Assembly: GCA_963662155.1 (NCBI GenBank)
Contig: OY759267.1
Span: forward strand, 32,468,976-32,532,975
DNA length: 64,000 nt
From: Lamellibrachia columna
Lineage: Eukaryota > Annelida > Polychaeta > Sabellida > Siboglinidae
Direction of reading: 5' to 3'
The notes under the pieces are model-generated. The model saw nothing but the letters and a program-made list of their open reading frames with translations, made no database searches and was not told the origin of the DNA. A program made the translations under genes and the position numbers. Every line of letters begins with the position of its first letter. Position 1 is the first letter of the stretch. Of this stretch, positions 44,644 to 58,333 are shown one piece after another.

Positions 44644-44703
44644 TGCGCATGCGCCGGAAGTTATCACTCTAAGATGGCGTCTACTAGAACGTTGGACGTG
44701 TAA
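44644..44703 (+). promoter_or_regulatory. NRF1/ETS/YY1-like promoter motif cluster, S2
   Basis: Same three motifs, order and spacing as at 34784-34819: TGCGCATGCGC, CCGGAAGT, AAGATGGCG. Confidence 0.5.
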
Positions 44704-46705
44704 TTGATATCAACAACCCTACAAAACCTTGTCTTAGGAATACAACACACTCCAAGTGGAAAAGGTTTATTATATTGGCAATAGTATCATCGAACAGTTG
44801 TGATAACTGGTATGTCTGTTTATTATCTATGCATCTAGCAATTCCCACCGCCGTTACTTTGTTAACTGTTACGTTAGCCAACAATAAGCCAAAACGCATA
44901 GAAAGTGTCCCGTCTCCTTGCCAGCAACAGTCTAGCAAAATTTTCGTGCGACTAATACACAGTCATGAGTTGCATCAGAAGCAGAAAAACATAGTTGTCA
45001 CTAATAAGTAATCTGTCCCAATACATTAACCAAAACTCCATATGAAATGATCAATCGTTTGTAGAATGAATAAAATATGTATCAGAATTAAAACCATATC
45101 AAATATGTGTACTCCGTAGTATAGATATTATTTATCTACAAAGCCAAATAATGTTTATACACAAACCTTCCGCATTCTGGTAGGTCACAAAGTCCCTGTT
45201 TATAATGCTCCTTATGTTAGTAGCTGTCTCGAATCATCTCTTTCTTCACCAATTTCGTCCGACTGGCTGTCAACGCAATGCATTTCTACCTATCTAGATG
45301 AGATCAGCTTTTACAGAGAACACCACAGGAAGCACGCAGCGTGTGCTATTGATATACAACGTATGTTGAAGCAGATAACATGCACTCCAACACGGATGTA
45401 GCTCACGAAATGCTATCTTGCACACTCCTCCATATTTCTCCAATTGATCATTCTTCGGTCATGGTAGGCCGTACACCGTATACCAATTTTTGGAAGAAGA
45501 ATCACCAACTTCGCATGGATTGCTATATAAGACACGCTAAATGCAAGAACTCCCCGCATGCTGGCTGGTAAACAGGAATGAACCATTGTGGTCTGTTGTC
45601 TGTGCTGGCGGAAGTAATCAACGAACTACGACACGCATTGTCCATGCGCTCGGACGGCGTTGTCCTGTTTGCATAACATAATCTATTGCAGCACCACGCC
45701 TTGACACCTGTCAACGCCCTGAATGACGTTGTAATCCTCACTTAGAAGCGCAATTTCTATGTCGCAATTATTCTGGTATCCTAATTGTATCGACACATGC
45801 GTGTTCTATTGAGGATACGTAATCGTTCTGTTTACAGCAATTTTCTCAACATGGTTACACCAAAAAATAATAGTACGCATCAGTTAGTGTACGTTCAGTG
45901 TTCAAAGTGTTTTACACTTCACACCTAGCACACCTGTTCATTCCAACTCCATCTCGACTTCTCTGGGAAGCACTCAGCCATGCTGCAGTTACTGCTCGAA
46001 GACCATTCGTACGTATAATCACCACTGCATATAGCCAGATACTCATTCATACAAACGAATGAGCTGTGGCAACGTTCGGTGAAACAAATTGCCAAAGCTT
46101 CGAAACGGCAGCAAGACGGTTCAAGCTAGGGTTTTCACGACTGGGAGCCTGACGTTCTATCTGGAACGTTGTCACGCCCCATTCGATGGGAGAGAAGGAG
46201 AAGGGTCAGAGAAGAAGCGAGGAAGGGAGAGGAGGCAGCGCGGGAGGGAGATATGCCGTTTGTTTGTTAATGCAGACATGTACAAGTGTTTAGCAATATT
46301 TAATATGGCCATGGTTCGCACCACGGTGTAGCTTACTCATGCGCGCATCTTACTGCTAACACTAGTACGAAAAGTAAAATAATAAACCGCGCAAAAACAA
46401 ATGTTGCAACATAGGCCTCTATAGCTCAATGCACATACCAGCTCATATCACGGCATGTGGCTTTTATTAAACGTCGGCAGGGAAGCGTGTCTGCGTATCA
46501 GTGTTTGTTACACACGTGTATCCTGGTACAAAGTCAACACTTGTGTCGCACGCGGTGTCTTTGATGGGGAGCGTTGAATGCTATATCAAAGATGACTGAT
46601 TGTTTGCTATAATGTTTACATCATCTAACGTGTGTCATGGAACGAAACTAGCATTGGTATCGCATCAAAGAGACGTCGGAGTCGTGCATCAGTGCTTCAC
46701 TTGAC
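44704..46705. other. S2 unique-type sequence, no recognised gene
   Basis: Matches 34844-36851 with scattered substitutions. It has the same short frames and purine tract and no recognised domain. Confidence 0.4.
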
Positions 46706-46985
46706 CTGGATGGAGGCAGAGTCTTGTAAGAGCAGTTGCTGTAGACGTGGGCGAATGGATGAAGATTGGGTGACGTCGAGCAAGACAAATATGTATTTGG
46801 GCAGCGGTTTGATGCTGCCGAGCGCCGTCGTCATGAGTTCGCTGTCGTCGATGAACTGTCGCATCAAACATACGACCACATTGTCGCCGTTGTCGAAGCC
46901 TCCTATTTTCGAGGCGCCGACGTCGTCGCGATCACCGACGTAGAGACGCAATCCCCACTCGTCTTCGACGTGTTTCAATAGTTGA
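46706..46985 (-). CDS. Probable TIR-domain exon, copy 2
   Basis: Same 280-base block as 36852-37131, with the same splice borders and frame and only a few changes (for example Ile to Val in RLYVGD, Val to Ile in QFIDDSE). The changes seen are conservative and no stop has appeared. That could reflect either youth of the duplication or constraint. Confidence 0.5.
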
Positions 46986-47074
46986 CTGCAAACTTAGCGC
47001 GAGATTATCGCGAAGCCGCCCTGGCAATAGACAAAGTTAGCGGCGTGTTGGATTTACAGTGAGCTCACAGTTGT

Positions 47075-47510
47075 TCTAATAATCAGTATTTGTGCTGAGT
47101 AGTAATGGCTTATGTTTTGGTAACCAGATTGATTTGTTTAATGTTTTTATTTATACTTTCACTGTACATCCTTCTTGTCAAAGGATATTTGATTTTTTAT
47201 GAGCATGCTGTAGTCAAGAAAAGTACGTCGTTTATATAAGTACAACCATATGGTAAAATGCATATTGCTCAAACAAAGATACATATGAGATATTGATTTT
47301 GTAAATATTTAGCAAATATTCTATTGAAATAATGTTTTTTCTCATAAGCAATTTATACACTGCTTATGAAAATGTTGACCATATTATTGGATTTATTAAA
47401 CATAACTTTTTTTTACCAAACTAACGGTGCTTTTCCTCTTTTTTCACTGATGTTCTTGGGTTAGGTTCAGGTAAAATATTGTCCAGTCATTCTTTCTTCT
47501 TTTCTTTCCA
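47075..47510. repeat. Block R, copy 3
   Basis: Matches 37214-37660 and 39029-39475. Confidence 0.85.
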
Positions 47511-48200
47511 AACTTTTTTTATCGACTGCCCCCTCTCCATCTTTCATCTTCCCCCGATCTTCTCATATCCCACCTCACGCAGTCCTTCGATCTTAGCTGT
47601 TCGTTCCCCTTTTCTTGCATCCTTGATGTTTTTTCAACTTTCTCTTCCACACTCTTTACTAGTATGTCTGCTTCCATGCTTACCATGTGGCCTGCCCATT
47701 TCAACTTGCTTCTCACCAATCTTCCGGTTGAACTGTTTTGTTGCATCACATATTTCGTCAGGTCGTTCATCTTTCTTTCGTCAACCCTCTTTGTTCGTGT
47801 TATTCGACAAAACCAGAACCAACTTTCAGGTGCTGTTGTTGTTCTGTCAACGCCACTGTCTCCAGATACAGATTAAGGCATGCTTGTGTAACACAAGCTC
47901 TCAGGACTTTCCTTTTCAGCTTTTTCAAAATGTTTCTGTCTAACATGACTCCCTCAACCTTTCCCCAAGCATTCGCTCCCTGTTGTATCCGGCATCGCAT
48001 TTCTACCTCTGAATGCTCATCCTCATTAACCATTCCTCCAAATTACACAAAGCCATCCACTTGGTTGAACTCCTTATCATCCAAACTAATGTTCAAGTCC
48101 TCTCTCTGATGTCAAACCCACATCTCTCCTGTCTTCTCCCGGCTCATTATCGGTCCGTGCTTCTTGAACATCCCCTTCCATTGCTCCAACACTTCCTGTA
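47511..48200 (-). pseudogene. LINE RT C-terminal fragment, cut by module M
   Basis: Minus-strand pieces VNEDEHSEVEMRCRIQQGAN, RKVLRACVTQACLNLYLETV and KLKWAGHMVSMEADILVKSV. It is truncated at 48200, upstream of the YAND motif, where module M starts. Confidence 0.8.
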
Positions 48201-49856
48201 GTGAGCTGAAAAAGTGAGTGTATTCGAGTATCGTACTAGAATACAGACTGTCTCAAGCTGAAGTAGCTCATATATGTGTGTTCTGCCCACCACAGGTGGT
48301 GGTTCCTTGTGTATGTAAGCAACTCCAACAACAAGGTAGGACATAGATTTTTTGCATGAATGCATGATTTTCATTTACCTTTATCAACAGGCTAAATTAT
48401 ATTTTTTTCTGCACAATTACCATTTTTATTTGGGGTAAGACCACAGTTGACCTTCCTGTTTACTGTTTCACACGAATGTAGGGCACGCGAAATTGTGAAA
48501 TGTGAACTTAATAAATTCATATTATGTGACATGAGTGCCTTTGAGCATGAATATTCACAGGTTTGTTTATAGAAGCTATTGGCTGTGAAATAGTGCATTT
48601 TTTGGAGAGTGAACTAGCGGAGGGATTTATAGGAATTGTTCTGCTATGGGCCACGTGGGCGCATGAATACACGTCGGAAACTGCCAGCAATCCTGAAGGA
48701 GTGGTTTGCACCACTCTGTCAAAGTCATCCTGGCTTAGCTGTGGCAACTAAACCCCACTGCTAACCCCACTGGGTTCCTGTTGGATTGCTGCATCTGATG
48801 GTTTGTGGTAACAGTGGCCAGTCTTGAAGCCACCAATTTTCATCTTAATTCCACCAGCAGGTGGATATTTCTCCTCACTCTTTCTACTACTACTACTACT
48901 ACTATCATGTGTTGTCTCCTCCATTTTAAAATCCCAGGTAAATCCAAGTAAAATTACTAATGAAAGTGACAAAACCGTTATCTGAATGCAAAGACGTCTA
49001 ATCCACCTGAGAAACCAGATGACAGTGACAGGAGACCAGTATACTAGGGGGGGTTGGGACATCTTCAAACTAGTGCAGCCTCCCTCTGATAAGTTACATC
49101 AAAGCAGAACAAGTCACATTATAATATAATTACTTAGCAGTCAACTTTTGTTTATTTCAGTTAATTAGACACAGTCACCTTTTCTCAAGTCCATGTGAAG
49201 AGCACACATCTATTGGGAGTTGAGAAAATCCTGGACAGGCCCAGCTGTTATCTGATATGGCCTAGTGAGCTGATGTAACTGTTTCACATGGAAGGTGAGT
49301 TGTTTTTGAGGACTCCACTAAGTAGGTTATGTAATGTTATGCAATTCGACAAGTTGAGGTGTCTGTCTTTTCAGTAATCCACACTCAAAGGTGATATTTG
49401 GGTCTGTTTACATAGGTGTATTGTGGCTCCAGGTAAAACATTATTATAACTTTCAGTATGGAATAACAACTGGCTATATAGAATTTGATTACAGAACACA
49501 TGCTGGACTATTCCAACAATTATGTTACAAGTTCATTCGAGTGAACTGAAAAAGTGAGTGTATTCGAGTATCGTACTAGAATACAGACTGTCTCAAGCTG
49601 AAGTAGCTAATATAATATGTGTTCTGCACACCACAAGTGGTGGTTCCTTGTGTATGTAAGCAACTCCAACAACTAGGTAGGACATAGATTTTTTGCATGA
49701 ATGCATGATTTTTTTTACTTTTATCAACAGTCTAAATTAAAAAAAATTCTGCACAGTTACCATTTTTATTTGGGGTAAGACCACAGTTGACCTTCCTGTT
49801 TACTGTTTCACACGAATGTAGGGCACACGAATTGGTGAAATGTGAACTTAATAAAT

Positions 49857-50309
49857 TCATATTATGTGACATGAGTGCCTTTGAGCATGAATATTCACAG
49901 GTTTGTTTATAGAAGCTATTGGCTGTGAAATAGTGCATTTTTTGGAGAGTGAACTAGCGGAGGGATTTATGGGAATTGTTCTGCTATGGGCCACGTGGGC
50001 GCATGAATACAAGTCGGAAACTGCCAGCAATCCTGAAGGAGTGGTTTGCACCACTCTGTCAAAGTCATCCTGGCTTTGCCGTGGCAACCAAACCCCACTG
50101 CTAACCCCACTGGGTTCCTTTTGGATTGCTGCATCTGATGGTTTGTGGTAACAGTGGCCGGTCTTGAAGCCACCAATTTTCATCTTAATTCCACCAGCAG
50201 GTGGACATTTCTCCTCACTCTTTCTACTACTACTACTACTATCATGTGTTTTCTCCTCCATTTTAAAATCCCAGGTAAATCCAAGTAAAATTACTAATGA
50301 AAGTGACAA
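49857..50309 (-). pseudogene. Truncated-transposase fusion frame in M unit 2 (150 codons)
   Basis: Minus-strand frame with the transposase N terminus then VYSCAHVAHSR-like tail (here LYSCAHVAHSR). It shares diagnostic variants with the next unit (51193-51645), for example RQSQDDFDRVV and QKEPSG. Confidence 0.45.
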
Positions 50310-51192
50310 AACCGTTATCTGAATGCAAAGACGTCTAATCCACCTGAGAAACCAGATGACAGTGACAGGAGACCAGTATATTAGGGGGGTGGGGACATCT
50401 TCAAACTAGTGCAGCCTCCCTCTGATAAGTTACATCAAAGCAGAACAAGTCACATTATAATATAATTACTTAGCAGTCAACTTTTGTTTATTTCAGTTAA
50501 TTAGACACAGTCACCTTTTCTCAAGTCCATGTGAAGAGCACACATCTATTGGGAGTTGAGAAAATCCTGGACAGGCCCAGCTGTTATCTGATATGGCCTA
50601 GTGAGCTGATGTAACTGTTTCACATGGAAGGTGAGTTGTTTTTGAGGACTCCACTAAGTAGGTTATGTAATGTTATGCAATTCGACAAGTTGAGGTGTCT
50701 GTCTTTTCAGTAATCCACACTCAAAGGTGATATTTGGGTCTGTTTACATAGGTGTATTGTGGCTCCAGGTAAAACATTATTATAACTTTCAGTATGGAAT
50801 AACAACTGGCTATATAGAATTTGATTACAGAACACATGCTGGACTATTCCAACAATTATGTTACAAGTTCATTCGAGTGAACTGAAAAAGTGAGTGTATT
50901 CGAGTATCGTACTAGAATACAGACTGTCTCAAGCTGAAGTAGCTAATATAATATGTGTTCTGCACACCACAAGTGGTGGTTCCTTGTGTATGTAAGCAAC
51001 TCCAACAACTAGGTAGGACATAGATTTTTTGCATGAATGCATGATTTTTTTTACTTTTATCAACAGTCTAAATTAAAAAAAATTCTGCACAGTTACCATT
51101 TTTATTTGGGGTAAGACCACAGTTGACCTTCCTGTTTACTGTTTCACACGAATGTAGGGCACACGAATTGGTGAAATGTGAACTTAATAAAT

Positions 51193-51645
51193 TCATATTA
51201 TGTGACATGAGTGCCTTTGAGCATGAATATTCACAGGTTTGTTTATAGAAGCTATTGGCTGTGAAATAGTGCATTTTTTGGAGAGTGAACTAGCGGAGGG
51301 ATTTATGGGAATTGTTCTGCTATGGGCCACGTGGGCGCATGAATACAAGTCGGAAACTGCCAGCAATCCTGAAGGAGTGGTTTGCACCACTCTGTCAAAG
51401 TCATCCTGGCTTTGCCGTGGCAACCAAACCCCACTGCTAACCCCACTGGGTTCCTTTTGGATTGCTGCATCTGATGGTTTGTGGTAACAGTGGCCGGTCT
51501 TGAAGCCACCAATTTTCATCTTAATTCCACCAGCAGGTGGACATTTCTCCTCACTCTTTCTACTACTACTACTACTATCATGTGTTGTCTCCCCCATTTT
51601 AAAATCCCATTTAAATCCAAGTAAAATTACTAATGAAAGTGACAA
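51193..51645 (-). pseudogene. Truncated-transposase fusion frame in M unit 3 (150 codons)
   Basis: Near twin of the unit 2 frame. It differs mainly near the start (FKWDFKMGETTHDS) and points to recent duplication of a single unit. Confidence 0.45.
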
Positions 51646-52622
51646 AACCGTTATCTGAATGCAAAGACGTCTAATCCACCTGAGAAACCAGATGACAGTG
51701 ACAGAGACCAGTATATTAGGGGGGGTGGGGACATCTTCAATCTAATGCAGCCTCCCTCTGATAAGTTACATCAAAGCAGAACAAGTCACATTATAATATA
51801 ATTACTTAGCAGTCAACTTTTGTTTATTTCAGTTAATTAGACAAAGTCACCTTTACTCAAGTCCATGTGAAGAGCACACATCTATTGGGAGTTGAGAAAA
51901 TCCTGGACAGGCCAAGCTGTTATCTGATATGGCCTAGTGAGCTGACGTTACTGTTTCACATGGAAGTTGAGTTGTTTTTGAGGACTCCACTTAGTAGGTT
52001 ATGTAATGTTATGCAATTCGACAAGTTGAGGTGTCTGTCTTTTCAGTAATCCACAGACAAAAGTGATATTTGGGTCTGTTTACATAGGTGTATTGTGGCA
52101 CCAGGTAAAAAATTATTATAACTTTCAGTATGGAATAACAACTGGCTATATAGAATTTGATTACAGAACACATGCTGGACTATTCCAAAAATTATGTTAC
52201 AAGTTCATTCGAGTGAGCTGAAAAAGTGAGTGTATTCGAGTATCGTACTAGAATACAGACTGTCTCAAGCTGAAGTAGCTCATATATGTGTGTTCTGCCC
52301 ACCGCAGGTGGTGGTTCCTTGTGTATGTAAGCAACTCCAACAACTAGGTAGGACATAGATTTTTTGCATCAATGCATGATTTTCATTTACCTTTATCAAC
52401 AGGCTAAATTAAATTTTTGTCTGCACAATTACCATTTTTATTAGGGGTAAGGCCACAGTTGACCTTCCTGTTTACTGTTTCACACGAATGTAGGGCACGC
52501 GAAATTGTGAAATGTGAATTTAATAAATTCATATTATGCGACATGAGTGCCTTTGAGCATGAATATTCACAGGTTTGTTTATAGAAGCTATTGGCTGTGA
52601 AATAGTGCATTGTTTGGAGAGT

Positions 52623-53084
52623 TTAACTGGATGAGGGATTTATGGGAATTTTTCTGCTATGGGCCACTTGGGCGCATGAATACACGTCGGAAACTGCCAG
52701 CAATCCTGAAGGAGTGGTTTGCACCACTCTGTCAAAGTCATCCTGGCTTAGCCGTGGAAACCAAACCTCACTGCTAACCCCACTGGGTTCCTGTTGGATT
52801 GCTGCATCTGATGGTTTGTGGTAACAGTGGCTGGTCTTGAAGCCACCAATTTTCATCTTAATTCCACCAGCAGGTGGACATTTCTCCTCACTCTTTCTAC
52901 TACTACTACTACTATCATGTGTTTTCTCCTCCATTTTAAAATCCCAGGTAAATCCAAGTAAAATTACTAATGAAAGTGACAAAACCGTTATCTGAATGCA
53001 AAGACGTCTAATCCACCTGAGAAACCAGATGATAGTGACAGGAGACCAGTGCTCTATTAGGGGGGTGGGGACATCTTCAAACAA
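52623..53084 (-). pseudogene. Truncated-transposase fusion frame in M unit 4 (153 codons)
   Basis: Same fusion with a changed tail (QVAHSRKIPINPSSS) and an upstream extension across the GGGGGGTGGGG tract. Confidence 0.4.
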
Positions 53085-53945
53085 GTGCAGCCTCCCTCTG
53101 ATAAGTTACATCAAAGCAGAACAAGTCACATTATAATATAATTACTTAGCAGTCAACTTTTGTTTATTTCAGTTAATTAGACACAGTCACCTTTACTCAA
53201 GTCCATGTGAAGAGCACACATCTATTGGGAGTTGAGAAAATCCTGGACAGGCCCAGCTGTTATCTGATATGGCCTAGTGAGCTGACGTAACTGTTTCACA
53301 TGGAAGGTGAGTTGTTTTTGAGGACTCCACTAAGTAGGTTATGTAATGTTATGCAATTCGACAAGTTGAGGTGTCTGTCTTTTCAGTAATCCACACTCAA
53401 AAGTGATATTTGGGTCTGTTTACATAGGTATATTGTGGCTCCAGGTAAAAAATTATTATAACTTTCAGTATGGAATAACAACTGCCTATATAGAATTTGA
53501 TTACAGAACACATGCTGGACTATTCCAAAAATTATGTTACAAGTTTATTCAAGTGAGCTGAAAAAGTGAGTGTATTCGAGTGTCGTACTAGAATACAGAC
53601 TGTCTCAAGCTGAAGTAGCTCATATATGTGTGTTCTGCCCACCACAAGTGGTTGTTCCTTGTGTATGTAAGCAACTCCAACAACTAGGTAGGACATAGAT
53701 TTTTTGCATGAATGCATGATTTTCATTTACCTTTATCAACAGTCTAAATTAAATTTTTGTCTGCACAATTACCATTTTTATTTGGGGTAAGACCACAGTT
53801 GACCTTCCTGTTTACTGTTTCACACGAATGTAGGGCACGCGAAATTGTGAAATGTGAACTTAATAAATTCATATTATGTGACATGAGTGCCTTTGAGCAT
53901 GAATATTCACAGGTTTGTTTATATATAGTGCATTTTTTGGAGAGT

Positions 53946-54371
53946 TTAACTGGCGGAGGGATTTATGGGAATTTTTCTGCTATGGGCCACGTGGGCGCAT
54001 GAATACACGTCGGAAACTGCCAGCAATCCTGAAGGAGTGGTTTGCACCACTCTGTCAAAATCATCCTGGCTTAGCCGTGGCAACCAAACCCCACTGCTAA
54101 CCCCACTAGGTTCATGTTGGATTGCTGCATCTGATGGTTTGTGGTAAGAGTGGCCGGTCTTGAAGCCACCAATTATCATCTTAATTCCACCAGCAGGTGG
54201 ACATTTCTCCTCCCTCTTTCTACTACTACTACTACTATCATGTGTTGTCTCCTCCATTTTGAAATCCCAGGTAAATCGAAGTAAAATTACTAATGAAAGT
54301 GACAAAACCGTTATCTGAAGGCAAAGCCGTCTAATCCACCTGAGAAACCAGATGACAGTGACAGGAGACAA
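53946..54371 (-). pseudogene. Truncated-transposase fusion frame in M unit 5 (141 codons)
   Basis: It carries rare variants (RKREEKC, KMIIGGFKTGH, LLRFTWDFK) that recur in the frame at 57908-58333, three units away. Confidence 0.45.
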
Positions 54372-55265
54372 GTATATTAGGGGGGTGGGGACATCTTCAA
54401 ACTAGTGCAGCCTCCCTCTGATAAGTTACGTCAAAGCAGAACAAGTCACATTATAATATAATTACTTAGCAGTCAACTTTTGTTTATTTCAGTTAATTAG
54501 ACACAGTCACCTTTACTCAAGTCCATGTGAAGAGCACACATCTATTGGGAGTTGAGAAAATCCTGGACAGGCCCAGCTGTTATTTGATATGGCCTAGTGA
54601 GCTGACGTAACTGTTTCACATGGAAGGTGAGTTGTTTTTGAGGACTCCACTAAGTAGGTTATGTAATGTTATGCAATTCGACAAGTTGAGGTGTCTGGCT
54701 TTTCAGTAATCCACACTCAAAGGTGATATTTGGGTCTGTTTACATAGGTGTATTTTGGCACCAGGTAAAAAATTATTATAACTTTCTGTATGGAATAACA
54801 ACTGGCTATATAGAATTTGATTACAGAACACATGCTGGACTATTCCAAAAATTATGTTACAAGTTCATTCGAGTGAGCTGAAAAAGTGAGTGTATTCGAG
54901 TATCGTACCAGAATACAGACTGTCTCAAGCTGAGGTAGCTCATATATGTGTGTTCTGCCCACCACAGGTGGTGGTTCATTGTGTATGTAAGCAACTCCAA
55001 CAACTAGGTAGGACATAGATTTTTTGCATGAATGCATGATTTTCATTTACATTTATCAACAGTCTAAATTAAAAACAATTCTGCACAGTTACCATTTTTA
55101 TTTGGGGTAAGACCACAGTTGACCTTCCTGTTTACTGTTTCACACGAATGTAGGGCACGCGAAATTGTGAAATGTGAACTTAATAAATTCATATTATGTG
55201 ACATGAGTGCCTTTGAGCATGAATATTCACAGGTTTGTTTATATATAGTGCATTTTTTGGAGAGT

Positions 55266-55625
55266 TTAACTGGCGGAGGGATTTATGGGAATTGTTCTGC
55301 TATGGGCCACGTGGGCGCATGAATACACGTCGGAAACTGCCAGAAATCCTGAAGGAGTGGTTTGCACCACTCTGTCAAAGTCATCCTGGCTTAGCCGTGG
55401 CAACCAAACCCCACTGCTAACCCCACTGGGTTCATGTTGGATTGTTGCATCTGATGGTTTGTGGTAACAGTGGCCGGTCTTGAAGCCACCAATTTTCATC
55501 TTAATTCCACCAGCAGGTGGACATTTCTCCTCACTCTTTCTACTACTACTACTACTATCATGTGTTTTCTCCTCAATTTTGAAATCCCAGGTAAATCCAA
55601 GTAAAATTACTAATGAAAGTGACAA
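55266..55625 (-). pseudogene. Truncated-transposase fusion frame in M unit 6 (119 codons)
   Basis: Same structure. The Met of the usual METT start is Ile here (KIEEKTHDS), so only the upstream ATG remains. Confidence 0.4.
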
Positions 55626-56584
55626 AACCGTTATCTGAATGCAAAGACGTCTAATCCACCTCGGAAACCAGATGACAGTGACAGGAGACCAGTATATTAA
55701 GGGGGTGGGGACATCTTCAAACTAGTGCAGCCTCCCTCTTATAAGTTACATCAAAGCAGAACAAGTCATATTATAATATAATTACTTAGCAGTCAACTTT
55801 TGTTTATTTCAGTTAATTAGACACAGTCACCTTTACTCAAGTCCATGTGAAGAGCACACATCTATTGGGAGTTGAGAAAATCCTGGACAGGCCCAGCTGT
55901 TATCTGATATGGCCTAGTGAGCTGACATAACTGTTTCACATGGAAGGTGAGTTGTTTTTGAGGACTCCACTAAGTAGGTTATGTAATGTTATGCAATTCG
56001 ACAAGTTGAGGTGTCTGGCTTTTCAGTAATCCACACTCAAAGGTGATATTTGGGTCTGTTTACATAGGTGTATTTTGGCACCAGGTAAAAAATTATTATA
56101 ACTTTCAGTATGGAATAACAACTGGCTATATAGAATTTGATTACAGAACACATGCTGGACTATTCCAAAAAATATGTTACAAGTTCATTCGAGTGAGCTG
56201 AAAAAGTGAGTGTATTCGAGTATCGTACTAGAATACAGACTGTCTCAAGCTGAAGTAGCTCATATATGTGTGTTCTGCCCACCACAGGTGGTGGTTCCTT
56301 GTGTATGTAAGCAACTCCAACAACTAGGTAGGACATAGATTTTTTGCATGAATGAATGATTTTCATTTACCTTTATCAACAGTCTAAATTAAAAAAAATT
56401 CTGCACAGTTACCATTTTTATTTGGGGTAAGACCACAGTTGACCTTCCTGTTTACTGTTTCACACGAATGTAGGGCACGCGAAATTGTGAAATGTGAACT
56501 TAATAAATTCATATTATGTGACATGAGTGCCTTTGAGCATGAATATTCACAGGTTTGTTTATATATAGTGCATTTTTGGAGAGT

Positions 56585-56947
56585 TTAACTGGCGGAGGGA
56601 TTTATGGGAATTGTTCTGCTATGGGCCACGTGGGCGCATGAATACACGTCGGAAACTGCCAGCAATCCTGAAGGAGTGGTTTGCACCACTCTGTCAAAGT
56701 CATCCTGGCTTAGCCGTGGCAACCAAACCCCACTGCTAACCCCACTTGGTTCATGTTGGATTGCTGCATCTGATGGTTTGTGGTAACAGTGGCCGGTCTT
56801 GAAGCCACCAAATTTCATCTTAATTCCACCAGCAGGTGGACATTTCTCCTCACTCTTTCTACTACTACTACTACTACTATCATGTGTTGTCTCCTCCATT
56901 TTGAAATCCCAGGTAAATCCAAGTAAAATTACTAATGAAAGTGACAA
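56585..56947 (-). pseudogene. Truncated-transposase fusion frame in M unit 7 (120 codons)
   Basis: Same structure, with six serine codons in the (TAC)n tract and KMKFGGFK in place of KMKIGGFK. Confidence 0.4.
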
Positions 56948-57907
56948 AACCGTTATCTGAATGCAAAGACTTCTAATCCACCTCGGAAACCAGATGACAG
57001 TGACAGGAGACCAGTATATTAGGGGGGTGGGGACATCTTCAAACTAGTGCAGCCTCCCTCTGATAAGTTACATCAAAGCAGAACAAGTCACATTATAATA
57101 TAATTACTTAGCAGTCAACTTTTGTTTATTTCAGTTAATTAGACACAGTCACCTTTACTCAAGTCCATGTGAAGGGCACACATCTATTGGGAGTTGAGAA
57201 AATCCTGGACAGGCCCAGCTGTTATCTGATATGGCCTAGTGAGCTGACGTAACTGTTTCACATGGAAGGTGAGTTGTTTTTGAGGACTCCACTAAGTAGG
57301 TTATGTAATGTTATGCAATTCGACAAGTTGAGGTGTCTGGCTTTTCAGTAATCCACACTCAAATGTGATATTTGGGTCTGTTTACATAGGTGTATTTTGG
57401 CACCAGGTAAAAAATTATTATAACTTTCAGTATGGAATAACAACTGGCTATATAGAATTTGATTACAGAACACATGCTGGACTATTCCAAAAATTATGTT
57501 ATAAGTTCATTCGAGTGAGCTGAAAAAGTGAATGTATTCGAGTATCGTACTAGAATACAGACTGTCTCAAGCTGAAGTAGCTCATATATGTGTGTTCTGC
57601 CCACCACAGGTGGTGGTTCCTTGTGTATGTAAGCAACTCCAACAACTAGGTAGGACATAGATTTTTTGCATGAATGCATGATTTTCATTTACCTTTATCA
57701 ACAGTCTAAATTAAAAAAAATTCTGCACAGTTACCATTTTTATTTGGGGTAAGACCACAGTTGACCTTCCTGTTTACTGTTTCACACGAATGTAGGGCAC
57801 TCGAAATTGTTAAATGTGAACTTAATAAATTCATATTATGTGACATGAGTGCCTTTGAGCATGAATATTCACAGGTTTTTTTATATATAGTGCATTTTTC
57901 GGAGAGT

Positions 57908-58333
57908 TTAACTGGCGGAGGGATTTATGGGAATTGTTCTGCTATGGGCCACGTGGGCGCATGAATACACGTCGGAAACTGCCAGCAATCCTGAAGGAGT
58001 GGTTTGCACCACTCTGTCAAAGTCATCCTGGCTTAGCCGTGGCAACCAAACCCCACTGCTAACCCCACTAGGTTCATGTTGGATTGCTGCATCTGATGGT
58101 TTGTGGTAACAGTGGCCGGTCTTGAAGCCACCAATTATCATCTTAATTCCACCAGCAGGTGGACATTTCTCCTCCCTCTTTCTACTACTACTACTACTAT
58201 CATGTGTTGTCTCCTCCATTTTGAAATCCCAGGTAAATCGAAGTAAAATTACTAATGAAAGTGACAAAACCGTTATCTGAAGGCAAAGCCGTCTAATCCA
58301 CCTGAGAAACCAGATGACAGTGACAGGAGACAA
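57908..58333 (-). pseudogene. Truncated-transposase fusion frame in M unit 8 (141 codons)
   Basis: Almost identical to the frame at 53946-54371, three units upstream, including shared rare variants. Confidence 0.45.

Larger units (their letters stand above)
41418..48200. repeat. Segmental duplication S, copy 2
   Basis: About 6.8 kb, near-identical to S1 and S3. It ends at 48200 inside the second LINE RT fragment, where CAACACTTCCTGTAG is joined to module M sequence TGAGCTGAAAAAG. It has the shortest 65-bp array of the three copies. Confidence 0.95.
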